From UBA2040 sp002332715 (GTDB lineage: Bacteria; Bacteroidota; Bacteroidia; Flavobacteriales_D; Crocinitomicaceae), in contig JAQWUF010000110.1 in NCBI GenBank assembly GCA_029242295.1, forward strand, positions 1-24,586: a stretch of DNA of 24,586 nt, given 5' to 3'. Positions 6,341 through 13,648 of this stretch are shown here, one piece after another; the stretch's first letter is position 1, and each line of letters begins with the position of its first letter. The notes under the pieces were generated by a model, which did not search any database, was not told the DNA's origin, and was given only the letters and a program-made list of their open reading frames with translations. The translations under genes were made by a program, and so were the position numbers.

Positions 6341-7126
6341 TTATTTGTCTTCGAAACCTTTTTCGCGAATTGGGAAATCTTTCTTTTGAATCAACTGTTG
6401 CAATTGCGAGAACAGATTCAATTGTCCTCCGTAAGTAGATTGTAGATTTTCAGCGGTTAAAACTTCTTGTATTGGCCCGTGTGTGACCAAACGCGTATTC
6501 AACATCACTAAATAATCAAAATTTGCGGTGACGGATTGTAAATCATGATGAACCAAGATTATTGTTTTTCCTTCGTCGCGCATGGCTTGTAGCAAATCCA
6601 TAATCGCCTTTTCGGTGGCCACATCGACTCCAATGAAAGGTTCGTCCATTAAATAGACCTCCGCTCCTTGCGCCAATGCTCTGGCAATGAAAACTCGTTG
6701 TTGTTGTCCACCAGACAATTGACCAATTTGTCTATCCATGAATGGTGTCAGTTTCACTTTGTCAATCGCCTCAACAGCCAATTGTTTATCCACCTTTGAC
6801 AGTTTACGAAACAATTTTCCGGGCTGATATCGCCCCATTTCCACAACATCTTTCACCGAAGCTGGGAAATTCCAATCCACCGTTTCTCTTTGCGGCACGT
6901 ATGCAATTGAAGAGCGCATTTGTTCCAATGAACTGTCCAAAACCTTCACATAACCTGAAGACAAAGGGAAAAGTCCCATAATCGCTTTTAGCAAAGTCGA
7001 CTTTCCAGAACCATTTGGTCCCACTATACCGATGATTTGACCTTTTGGCAGCTCAAAATCAACATCCCACAGAACGGGCAATTGATTGTAAGCGACTGTC
7101 AAATTATGTACTTCTATGCTATTCAT
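6341..7126 (-). CDS. Metal ABC transporter ATP-binding protein (TroB/ZnuC family)
   Basis: 261 aa. Walker A is GPNGSGKST (36-44), the Q-loop is in YVPQRETVDW (77-86), the ABC signature is LSGGQ (137-141), Walker B is VYLMDEP (157-163) with E162, and the switch histidine is in LVHHDL (191-196). The VPQRxxVDWxFP segment is typical of Mn/Zn/Fe importers. It powers the two permeases encoded downstream. It lies 7 bases after the binding-protein gene and 2 bases before the fused permease gene. Confidence 0.94.
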   Translation of the reverse strand: MNSIEVHNLTVAYNQLPVLWDVDFELPKGQIIGIVGPNGSGKSTLLKAIMGLFPLSSGYVKVLDSSLEQMRSSIAYVPQRETVDWNFPASVKDVVEMGRYQPGKLFRKLSKVDKQLAVEAIDKVKLTPFMDRQIGQLSGGQQQRVFIARALAQGAEVYLMDEPFIGVDVATEKAIMDLLQAMRDEGKTIILVHHDLQSVTANFDYLVMLNTRLVTHGPIQEVLTAENLQSTYGGQLNLFSQLQQLIQKKDFPIREKGFEDK

Positions 7127-7133
7127 TGTCTCG

Positions 7134-8084
7134 TTATTTTAATCCTTTGACCAGTATTTCCGTGTTTCTTTCCAGCATTTTAATATAGGTTTCGGCATTC
7201 GAAGCCTTATCTCCCATGGCATCGGAATACAGCGTTCCACCTTCTCGCAAAGTGTAATTCTTTCGAGAGCAGGCCTCCATTAATGCTTGAATGGATTTAC
7301 TAGAAACGCTACTTTCAATAAAAACGGCAACTATTTTTCTGCTTATAATTTTCTTCGTCAGAGAACTTACCGTTCGAATTCCTGGTTCCGAAACCGTTGA
7401 AATACCTTGAAGGGCATCGACCTCCATTTCAAACTGACGTCCGAAATAAGAAAATGCATCATGCGAAGTGATGAGCACTCTTTTATCTCTTGGAATTCCA
7501 TTAATTTCTTTTCTCATCCATTCTCCAGTAGTCCGTATGGTCTGAGCATATTCTTGCGCATTCTTAATGATTTCAGCCGCATCCTCGGGATAATTCTTGG
7601 CCAATTGTTTCCCTAACTCAGCTACTCCTTCGGCCCACAGAAAGGGATCCAACCAAATGTGCGGATCATTCGAACCTGGTCCTGCTTCGATAATAAGTTT
7701 ATCGTCCAATCCATCCGAAAAAGCATATACCATTTTTTCCTTTTTCAATTTTTCGAACAGTTCCACCATCTTGCCTTCAAGGTGCAGACCATTAAAAACG
7801 ATTGTTTCGGCCAGGGCAAGTTGTTCTATGTCGCTTGGTTTGGCTTCGTAGCTATGCGGGTCAACGCCGGCATTCATCAAATGATAGACATTGTATTTAT
7901 TGGGTAAAATGTTACGAATAGCATCTCCCAACATTCCCGTTGTTGTAACTACAAGTCTTTCCTCCTGCCATTTTTCGGGTTGGTATTTGCACGCTCCGAT
8001 TACTAACAAGAATCCCATGATGAATACGAGTTTTAGATACTTGTTTGGTCCTACAGGAATCGTTTTGATGATAAAGCGGTTCAT
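7134..8084 (-). CDS. TroA-like metal-binding lipoprotein of ABC transporter
   Basis: 316 aa. The N-terminus has a hydrophobic segment (18-30) and a lipobox VIGAC with C32, so it should be a membrane-anchored lipoprotein that delivers metal to the permeases. Cluster A-I residues are visible: H77 (VDPHSYE), H142 (DPHIWLD), H208 (TSHDAFSYF) and D288 (LYSDAMG). Their spacing (65, 66, 80) equals that of the TroA ligands H68, H133, H199 and D279, which points to a TroA-type Mn/Zn/Fe protein rather than the E-containing PsaA type. LQGISTVSEPG is also TroA-like. First gene of the operon. The promoter -7 box ends only 7 bases before the ATG, so the leader would be very short. Confidence 0.93.
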   Translation of the reverse strand: MNRFIIKTIPVGPNKYLKLVFIMGFLLVIGACKYQPEKWQEERLVVTTTGMLGDAIRNILPNKYNVYHLMNAGVDPHSYEAKPSDIEQLALAETIVFNGLHLEGKMVELFEKLKKEKMVYAFSDGLDDKLIIEAGPGSNDPHIWLDPFLWAEGVAELGKQLAKNYPEDAAEIIKNAQEYAQTIRTTGEWMRKEINGIPRDKRVLITSHDAFSYFGRQFEMEVDALQGISTVSEPGIRTVSSLTKKIISRKIVAVFIESSVSSKSIQALMEACSRKNYTLREGGTLYSDAMGDKASNAETYIKMLERNTEILVKGLK

Positions 8085-8091
8085 ATGGTAG

Positions 8092-8123
8092 CAAAAGTAG
8101 CAATTATTAGACTAATCTAACAA
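8092..8123 (-). promoter_or_regulatory. Promoter of the metal-uptake operon
   Basis: On the minus strand TTG (8121-8123), a 21-base spacer and TACTTTTG (8092-8099) match the Bacteroidota consensus TTG-N17-23-TAnnTTTG. The spacer contains the palindrome at 8107-8120. The ATG follows the -7 box by 7 bases, so the mRNA should have almost no leader. Confidence 0.65.
8107..8120. promoter_or_regulatory. DtxR/MntR-like operator palindrome
   Basis: TTAGACTAATCTAA is an inverted repeat (TTAGA...TCTAA, with a TA/TA core) closely resembling DtxR-family half-sites (TTAGG...CCTAA). It lies entirely between the -33 and -7 elements of the metal-uptake operon, where a bound repressor would block RNA polymerase. 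A DtxR domain is encoded in the same operon, fused to a permease; a separate genomic regulator could equally be the ligand. Confidence 0.6.
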
Positions 8124-8195
8124 TTGATTTAGAATCATCTTATCGATTTTTCCTTCATTTTCAAATAAATTAACAGTCTAAGAAGAAAAAAACTG

Positions 8196-8203
8196 TAATT
8201 TTG
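8196..8203 (+). promoter_or_regulatory. -7 box before ndk
   Basis: TAATTTTG matches TAnnTTTG 31 bases before the ndk ATG, giving a leader of about 25-27 bases. No TTG at the -33 spacing; TTA occurs near 8170. Confidence 0.5.
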
Positions 8204-8234
8204 CACTCAAATTGAACACAAAAAAGAAATTATA

Positions 8235-8654
8235 ATGGCAACAAATAGAACATTTACAATGCTTAAGCCTGACTCGATTGAGAACGGTCACATGGGGAAA
8301 ATCATCGACATGATCATAGGAGCTGGATTCTCTATCAAGGCAATGAAATACACACGTTTAACTGAAGAGCAAGCGAAATCTTTTTACGAAGTTCACGCTG
8401 AGCGTCCTTTCTATGGTGAGTTGGTTGAATACATGACGAGCGGACCTATTGTTGCTGCCATTTTAGAAAAAGATAACGCTGTTGCTGATTTCAGAACATT
8501 GATTGGAGCTACTGATCCTGCTGAAGCGGTTGAAGGAACGATTCGTAGAGCATACGCTGAAAACAAAGGAAGGAATGCAGTGCATGGATCTGATTCAGAT
8601 GAGAATGCTGAAATTGAAGGGAAATTTCATTTCAATGCTAACGAAATCTTTTAA
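8235..8654 (+). CDS. ndk: Nucleoside diphosphate kinase
   Basis: 139 aa, standard length. It transfers the gamma-phosphate of ATP to nucleoside diphosphates through a phosphohistidine. K11 (TMLKPDS), the catalytic H117 in RNAVHGSDS and the FYGELVEYMTSGP segment are all present. Monocistronic: its own -7 box upstream and a strong terminator 40 bases downstream; divergent from the metal-uptake operon. Confidence 0.97.
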   Translation: MATNRTFTMLKPDSIENGHMGKIIDMIIGAGFSIKAMKYTRLTEEQAKSFYEVHAERPFYGELVEYMTSGPIVAAILEKDNAVADFRTLIGATDPAEAVEGTIRRAYAENKGRNAVHGSDSDENAEIEGKFHFNANEIF

Positions 8655-8693
8655 GTTAGGATAGATTATTCAATTAATTTACATACTTCACAG

Positions 8694-8726
8694 AGTCCCG
8701 AGCCTAATTACTCGGGACTTTTTTTG
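8694..8726 (+). terminator. Intrinsic terminator of ndk
   Basis: A perfect 9-bp stem, AGTCCCGAG (8694-8702) with CTCGGGACT (8711-8719), an 8-base loop and a run of T follow the ndk stop. A textbook Rho-independent terminator. Confidence 0.93.
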
Positions 8727-8834
8727 TTTATTAGACTTTAGGATTGAAGGACGCAGGACTGGAAGAGTCTTGGATTATAAATGGAACGATAGCGTATTCC
8801 ACATCAAAATTTTCTATTTAAAATCCTTTATAAA

Positions 8835-9008
8835 ATGGGAAACTGGAAAATTTGGGTAATGGTCTTAGTGATTCTGCACATAGTAGCAGGATTCGCTTGA
8901 TTTACTTGGAAACTGGAGATTCAAGGAAAGAAAAAAGAGAAAATTCACCTGACGAAGAAGAACATAAAAAAGCCTCCAAATAAATACCTGAAGGCTTTTT
9001 TCGAATAA
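8835..9008 (+). pseudogene. Small membrane-protein ORF interrupted by TGA
   Basis: From ATG 8835 the frame reads MGNWKIWVMVLVILHIVAGF-A, one transmembrane helix, then TGA at 8898-8900. Beyond the stop it continues FTWKLEIQGKKKEK and stays open to 9008, although its last third overlaps the terminator. The plan (short N-terminus, one helix, basic tail) is that of a single-pass small membrane protein of about 40 aa; one base change of the TGA would restore it. It may instead be a 21-aa peptide or chance. Confidence 0.35.
8966..9001. terminator. Bidirectional intrinsic terminator
   Basis: AAAAAAGCCT (8966-8975) pairs with AGGCTTTTTT (8992-9001), giving a 10-bp stem flanked by A-runs on one side and T-runs on the other. 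It lies 16 bases past the stop of the minus-strand T9SS gene and can terminate transcription from both sides. Confidence 0.85.
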
Positions 9009-9016
9009 CTATTTCC

Positions 9017-9955
9017 TTATTTCTTAAAGATACGAATCACTTTTGAAGATCCTGAGTTTAAATCTTGCACACGAATTAAGTACATACCTTCCTTTAAATC
9101 AGATTGGTTGACAGTAATTTTATTACTTCCTGATGAAACACTTTCAAAGGAAGAATATACTTTTTGTCCAGCCAAATTAAATATCCCAATTTCGATTTCA
9201 CCGTTTTTAATGAAATTTGCATCCAAGGTAAAATGATCATTAAATGGATTTGGAAAAACCTTAAGCGATTGAATCAATGAAAATTCGTTCAAAGACAATC
9301 CTGCTCCTGGAGCCAAAACATTCAAAGTCGTACCAGATGCTTTCACCGTAATTACAATGGTATCACAAGCAACACTAGTGCAATTTCCATCTGTAATCGT
9401 TAAACACAGGGTGTACACACCAATTCCATTATATGTGTGCGTTGGATAAGCCTGGGTGCTTGTATTTCCGTCTCCAAAATCCCATAAATAAGTCAATGCA
9501 CTTGCTGGTGTTGACCCCGTTGAATTGTTCCAACACCAGTATTGGTTTTGATTCGTTGAATCTTGTTGCAAATTAAAACTAGCTTGACAATTCATTGGTC
9601 CAGTGCCGACTCCAGTTACAACAACTGAGTCCCAAATTGCATCATTACAAGCCGCAGTCGTCGAATCATTATCCATGTAAGTAACACCCCATGAATAAAT
9701 ACCGTCGGCTGGGTATTGAATGATCCCTGTAGTTGTATTTGGTTGTAATTGAACCGTTACCATTCCTACTGTCGAGTTTACGTAAGTTTGAAAAAATGAA
9801 TATGGCAATGTTGCACCAGAAGACAAGTCAGTGATAGTAAATTCACCCGGAGTACCTGTAGGCGTTAATGTTGCATTTGCAACACATTGTGCGTTCGCTG
9901 ATCTATAAATTAGCATTCCCAAAGCGATAAGAATTGATAAAGTAAATTTTTTTAT
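9017..9955 (-). CDS. PKD-domain protein with type IX secretion sorting domain; start codon apparently ATA
   Basis: The mature region has an N-terminal domain of unknown family, a PKD domain (YLWDFGDGNTSTQAYPTHTY and following) and a type A T9SS C-terminal domain (VFPNPFNDHFTLDA ... KVIRIFKK). It should cross the outer membrane by T9SS and be released or surface-attached. The normal signal peptide KKFTLSILIALGMLIYRSAN begins with an ATA at 9953-9955 where ATG is expected. The only later starts (TTG 9922, ATG 9916) would cut off the basic end and most of the hydrophobic core. I give the coordinates from ATA: 312 aa. Either AUA initiation or a start-codon mutation. Confidence 0.8.
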   Translation of the reverse strand: MKKFTLSILIALGMLIYRSANAQCVANATLTPTGTPGEFTITDLSSGATLPYSFFQTYVNSTVGMVTVQLQPNTTTGIIQYPADGIYSWGVTYMDNDSTTAACNDAIWDSVVVTGVGTGPMNCQASFNLQQDSTNQNQYWCWNNSTGSTPASALTYLWDFGDGNTSTQAYPTHTYNGIGVYTLCLTITDGNCTSVACDTIVITVKASGTTLNVLAPGAGLSLNEFSLIQSLKVFPNPFNDHFTLDANFIKNGEIEIGIFNLAGQKVYSSFESVSSGSNKITVNQSDLKEGMYLIRVQDLNSGSSKVIRIFKK

Positions 9956-9974
9956 GTTTTTGATATTTGGTTTG

Positions 9975-9982
9975 AAAATATA
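9975..9982 (-). promoter_or_regulatory. Possible -7 box for the T9SS cargo gene
   Basis: TATATTTT on the minus strand matches 7 of 8 positions of TAnnTTTG and lies about 20 bases before the ATA start. The -33 position would fall on or next to the run of eight G at 10002-10009. Confidence 0.35.
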
Positions 9983-10001
9983 CGAAAATGTTTCTAATTA
10001 C

Positions 10002-10009
10002 GGGGGGGG
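10002..10009. repeat. G8 homopolymer tract
   Basis: Eight consecutive G on the plus strand in otherwise AT-rich DNA, directly after the stop codon of the 178-aa secreted gene and about 20 bases upstream of the candidate -7 box of the T9SS gene. Such tracts are prone to slippage. Confidence 0.9.
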
Positions 10010-10546
10010 CTACTTTTTTATCTCATTCAAATTCTTCACCAATTTATTTTCAATCTTCGCCATTCGTTCCATGTCGGCATTAAATAGGTAATCGCCTGAA
10101 ATCGAATACGTGAACAACAGATATTCATTCGTCATGAAATAATAATTGTTTTGGCCATAATGGCAATAGTAATCTAAAGCATTTATTATCCTCTCATCTA
10201 ACTCATAATCAACCCTTTTCACAACGAACAGTTGCATACTGTGGGGAGGTTTTCCAAAAAAAACTCCTTTTTGACGCAAATGTTTTCTAGTAATCTTTTT
10301 TTTTTCCTTTAATTCTATCATGAAGGCAATTGGAATTCCTACTTTATCGAATTCTGAACAACCCAATTTGATGCTATCGCCCAATGTTTCCTTATTATTT
10401 GCACCATTGAGTTTATAAAAATCTTTGGTTCTCAACTGGTACTTAAAATCTGAAGATAAATTGTCGAAAATTATATCAGTCGGAACCTGAGCTACACACT
10501 GAAAAGCAATAATCACTGAAAAGGAGATAAAAATGAGCTTAATCAT
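10010..10546 (-). CDS. Secreted hypothetical protein, 178 aa
   Basis: A clear signal peptide (MIKLIFISFSVIIAFQCVAQ) with cleavage after AQ, typical of this phylum, then a soluble domain with no motif I recognise. Lysine-rich in the middle (ELKEKKKITRKHLRQKG) and aromatic-rich towards the end (YYCHYGQNNYYFMTNEY). No T9SS sorting domain. It lies just upstream of the T9SS cargo gene on the same strand. A near-consensus box TAGATTTA (10551-10558) ends 4 bases before the ATG. Function unknown. Confidence 0.75.
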   Translation of the reverse strand: MIKLIFISFSVIIAFQCVAQVPTDIIFDNLSSDFKYQLRTKDFYKLNGANNKETLGDSIKLGCSEFDKVGIPIAFMIELKEKKKITRKHLRQKGVFFGKPPHSMQLFVVKRVDYELDERIINALDYYCHYGQNNYYFMTNEYLLFTYSISGDYLFNADMERMAKIENKLVKNLNEIKK

Positions 10547-10550
10547 ATGT

Positions 10551-10558
10551 TAAATCTA
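10551..10558 (-). promoter_or_regulatory. Near-consensus -7 box before the 178-aa secreted gene
   Basis: TAGATTTA differs from TAnnTTTG only in the last base and ends 4 bases before the ATG, the spacing found before def, ruvX and the O-methyltransferase gene. Confidence 0.35.
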
Positions 10559-10650
10559 GCTTTTCTGCGGTAAAACATCGCGTATTCTAACACTTTTTAT
10601 CATTTCTACCATAATTTTTTCTATAATAGAAATAGAAACCTTCTTTTTCA

Positions 10651-10680
10651 TTGCTAATTCTGACGAGTCGATTATCTTTG
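10651..10680 (+). promoter_or_regulatory. Promoter of pepT
   Basis: TTG (10651-10653), a 19-base spacer and TATCTTTG (10673-10680) match the Bacteroidota consensus fully. The ATG at 10696 follows 15 bases later. The TTG is the -33 element, so it should not be taken as a start codon. Confidence 0.75.
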
Positions 10681-10695
10681 GTAAAAACTAAAAAA

Positions 10696-11940
10696 ATGAG
10701 CACTCCATCTACCGTCGAAGAACGGTTTATACGATACGTACAAATTGATACAACAGCTATTCCTGGTTCGCCAACCTTCCCTTCTTCCCTCATTCAAAAG
10801 GATTTAGGAAAAGTTTTGGTGCAAGAATTGAAAGAATTGGGTATTTCTGATGCGGAGATGGACGAACATGGATATGTTTTTGGAACTATTCCTTCCAACC
10901 TGGATTACAAAGTGCCTACAATTTGCTTTTGCTCGCACATGGACACCGCTCCTGATGTAACAGGTAAAGACGTTAAACCAATCGTTCATAGAAATTACGA
11001 TGGCAACGCGATCACTTTACCAGATGATAGTTCTCAAATCATTACGACAGATAAACACTGGTATTTAAAACAAAAAATTGGAGATGATATCATCACGGCG
11101 AGTGGCAAAACATTGCTAGGTGCGGATGATAAAGCTGGGGTTGCAATCATCATGGATTTCGCGCATTACATGATGAAGAATCCGTCTGTTCCGCATGGCG
11201 ATATCAGAATTTTATTTACACCGGACGAAGAAATTGGTCGTGGCGTGGATTTCTTGGACATGAAAAAATTGAATGCTGATTACGGATACACATTGGATGG
11301 TGGACCTGAAGGTTCTTTGGAAAATGAATCCTTTTCTGCCGATGCCGTTACCGTTGAAATTAGAGGAATAAGCGAACATCCTGGTTATGCCAAAGGGAAA
11401 ATGGTGAATGCCATTAAAGTGGCCAGCGAATTTGTTGCCGCTCTTCCGAAAAATGAATGGTCGCCAGAAACTACTGAGAAACGTGAAGGATTTGTTCATC
11501 CAACATCTATAACTGGGACTTTGGAGAACGCATCGGTAAGTTTCATTGTTCGCGATCATGACACCAAATTATTAGAACTTCATCAAACGAGATTGAAAGC
11601 GATTTTAGACGGTGTTTTGGCAAATTATCCAGAATTGCACACCACGTTCACAATTAAGGAACAATACCGAAATATGCGTGAAGTATTGGACACAGTGCCT
11701 TTCGTTACAGAATACGCCTTACAAGCGATGGAAAAAGCAGGACTGACACCAAAAGTGGATTTGATACGTGGAGGAACAGACGGATCTCGTCTTTCCTTTA
11801 TGGGTTTACCTTGTCCAAATATCTTTACGGGCGAAATGGCGATTCATTCACGTCACGAATATGTGAGTGTGCAAGACATGCAAAAAGCAGTTAAAACGAT
11901 TGTTGCTTTGTCAGAAATTTGGTCGAACCACAAAGTATAA
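10696..11940 (+). CDS. pepT: Peptidase T (tripeptide aminopeptidase)
   Basis: 414 aa from the ATG at 10696; E. coli PepT has 408. A cytosolic M20-family di-zinc enzyme that removes the N-terminal residue of tripeptides. Zinc ligands and catalytic residues are visible: H81 and D83 (CSHMDTAPD), D144 (LLGADDKAG), E178/E179 (TPDEEIGRG), D201 (LDGGPEGS) and the C-terminal histidine in IHSRHEYVSV. First gene of a likely operon with holA and rsmE; the stop TAA is followed by GAT and then the holA start. Confidence 0.96.
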   Translation: MSTPSTVEERFIRYVQIDTTAIPGSPTFPSSLIQKDLGKVLVQELKELGISDAEMDEHGYVFGTIPSNLDYKVPTICFCSHMDTAPDVTGKDVKPIVHRNYDGNAITLPDDSSQIITTDKHWYLKQKIGDDIITASGKTLLGADDKAGVAIIMDFAHYMMKNPSVPHGDIRILFTPDEEIGRGVDFLDMKKLNADYGYTLDGGPEGSLENESFSADAVTVEIRGISEHPGYAKGKMVNAIKVASEFVAALPKNEWSPETTEKREGFVHPTSITGTLENASVSFIVRDHDTKLLELHQTRLKAILDGVLANYPELHTTFTIKEQYRNMREVLDTVPFVTEYALQAMEKAGLTPKVDLIRGGTDGSRLSFMGLPCPNIFTGEMAIHSRHEYVSVQDMQKAVKTIVALSEIWSNHKV

Positions 11941-11943
11941 GAT

Positions 11944-12942
11944 TTGGACCATCTCGAACTCATAAAACAAGCGAAGGCAAAGAATTTTCATCCCATCTAT
12001 TTATTGCATGGAGAGGAAGCCTTATTCATTGACCAAATCAGTGATGGTATTGTTGAGAACGCCTTGGAAGAGCACGAACGTGATTTCAATTTAACGACTG
12101 CTTACGGAAAAGATGCCGACGCGCTTCAACTCATTAACGAGGCGAAGAGTTACCCGACCATGGCTGAAAGAAGAGTTGTAATTCTTCGTGAAGCACAATC
12201 ATTTTCGGAGATTGCGGAATTGGAACCGTATATGAAGAGTCCAAATCCACAAACGATTTTTATCATTTGCTATAAATACAAGAAATTGGATGCGCGAAGT
12301 GCTATTTTCAAAGCAATAAAAGCGAATGGCGTTGTCTTTTTGGCAGAAAAGGTCAAAGAATACAAGATGGTCGACTTCATCAAACGCATGGCTAAGGAGA
12401 TGGGATACAACCTATCCGACAAAGCGGCTATTATGCTTTTTGAATTTCTAGGAACCGATTTGAGTAAGATTCAAGGCGAATTAGACAAACTAAGTATCCT
12501 CGTCGAAAAAGGAAGTCAGATTAACGAAGTTCATGTTGAGGAAAATATTGGGATTTCGAAAGACTACAATATGTTTGAATTAACTAATGCCATTGCCGAG
12601 CGCGACGTTCCTAAAGCATTTCAAATCGTCAGTTATTTCGAAGCCAATCCCAAAAACGGGCCTTTGGTCGTTGTCGTTGGGAATTTATTTCGCTTCTTTT
12701 CTCAATTGATGCGGATGCATTTCATGAAAGGTGCTTCTGATGGAGAAATTGCCCAGAGAGTTGGAATGCCGCCATTCGCAGTGAACAAAAGCAAGCCGTA
12801 CTTGCGTGTATACAATCCAAAGAAAATTAGTGCTAACATCGCCACCCTTCACGAATATGATTTGAAAAGCAAGGGTGTAGACAACAGTCATTTTACGGAA
12901 GGTGAATTGATGCGCGAACTTGTTTTTAAATTGATGAATTAA
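11944..12942 (+). CDS. holA: DNA polymerase III subunit delta
   Basis: 332 aa. Delta is the clamp-loader subunit that opens the beta clamp. The N-terminus (FHPIYLLHGEEALFIDQISD), the middle AAA+-like segment (ILREAQSFSEIAELEPY, LDARSAIFKAIK) and the C-terminal collar domain with DLSKIQGELDKLSILV and NNSHFTEGELMRELVFKL fit HolA. The start is TTG: the pepT stop TAA lies two codons upstream in the same frame, and the next ATG would delete the N-terminal domain. Overlaps rsmE by one base (TAATG). Confidence 0.93.
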   Translation: MDHLELIKQAKAKNFHPIYLLHGEEALFIDQISDGIVENALEEHERDFNLTTAYGKDADALQLINEAKSYPTMAERRVVILREAQSFSEIAELEPYMKSPNPQTIFIICYKYKKLDARSAIFKAIKANGVVFLAEKVKEYKMVDFIKRMAKEMGYNLSDKAAIMLFEFLGTDLSKIQGELDKLSILVEKGSQINEVHVEENIGISKDYNMFELTNAIAERDVPKAFQIVSYFEANPKNGPLVVVVGNLFRFFSQLMRMHFMKGASDGEIAQRVGMPPFAVNKSKPYLRVYNPKKISANIATLHEYDLKSKGVDNSHFTEGELMRELVFKLMN

Positions 12943-13646
12943 TGCACACGGCCTATCATCTCGATTTCGATTCCAAGAGTACACAGCTTGTTTTAAGTGA
13001 GGAGGAGTCGCATCATTTGGTAAAAGTGCTTCGTCATCGTGAGGGACAGGAATTAGAACTTTGTAATGGAATTGGAACGCGTGGGATTGCCAAAATCACC
13101 TTGGCACATCCAAAGAAATGTGAGGTAGAGTTGCTTTGTAGCACTTTTGAAGAGAAATCAGTACGTGAAATCCATTTGGCCATAGCTCCTACTAAAAACA
13201 TGGACCGATTGGAATGGGTCATTGAAAAAGCGACTGAAATTGGTGCAGATACGATTACACTTCTACATTGTAAAAATAACGAACGCAAATTGGTCAAAAT
13301 GGAGCGCTTGCACAAGATATTGCTTTCGGCCGTGAAGCAATCGAAGCGGTATTATTTACCCCAATTAGTTGACCTCACTCCTCTTTTAACCTTCATCAAA
13401 GACAATCCAAACGGCGCCATTGCGCATTGTTACGGCAACGACTCTGCGAAAGAGACGATTCAAGATTGGAAAATGAATGGTCCTGTTATGATCGGGCCAG
13501 AAGGCGATTTCACTTTGGAAGAGGTAGATTACGCAAAGAAAAAAGGGTATACGACTTTAGATTTAGGCAAGAATCGTTTGAGAACGGAGACAGCGGCTGT
13601 GTTTGTGGTTTCGGTTTTAACCGTCAACTGCTCATGTAATTACTAA
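12942..13646 (+). CDS. rsmE: 16S rRNA (uracil1498-N3)-methyltransferase
   Basis: 234 aa. A SPOUT-class methyltransferase that methylates U1498 of 16S rRNA using S-adenosylmethionine. Visible features: N-terminal PUA-like domain with SEEESHHLVKVLRHREGQEL, the middle LERLEWVIEKATEIGA-type segment (here MDRLEWVIEKATEIGAD), and the C-terminal knot IGPEGDFTLEEVDYA followed by LGKNRLRTETAA. The ATG overlaps the holA stop by one base, so translation is coupled. Two bases separate its stop from the convergent MORN gene. Confidence 0.95.
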   Translation: MHTAYHLDFDSKSTQLVLSEEESHHLVKVLRHREGQELELCNGIGTRGIAKITLAHPKKCEVELLCSTFEEKSVREIHLAIAPTKNMDRLEWVIEKATEIGADTITLLHCKNNERKLVKMERLHKILLSAVKQSKRYYLPQLVDLTPLLTFIKDNPNGAIAHCYGNDSAKETIQDWKMNGPVMIGPEGDFTLEEVDYAKKKGYTTLDLGKNRLRTETAAVFVVSVLTVNCSCNY

Positions 13647-13648
13647 AA

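Larger units (their letters stand above)
8727..9016. other. Gap between ndk terminator and the T9SS gene
   Basis: No intact gene of normal size. It contains a 21-codon hydrophobic ORF that is open again beyond its TGA (8835-9008) and a bidirectional terminator (8966-9001). From 8727 to 8834 I see nothing recognisable. Confidence 0.6.

Noticed and set aside
8107..8120. The palindrome as a terminator or attachment site
   Set aside because: It is AT-rich with almost no loop and no U-run, and lies inside a consensus promoter, which fits an operator better.
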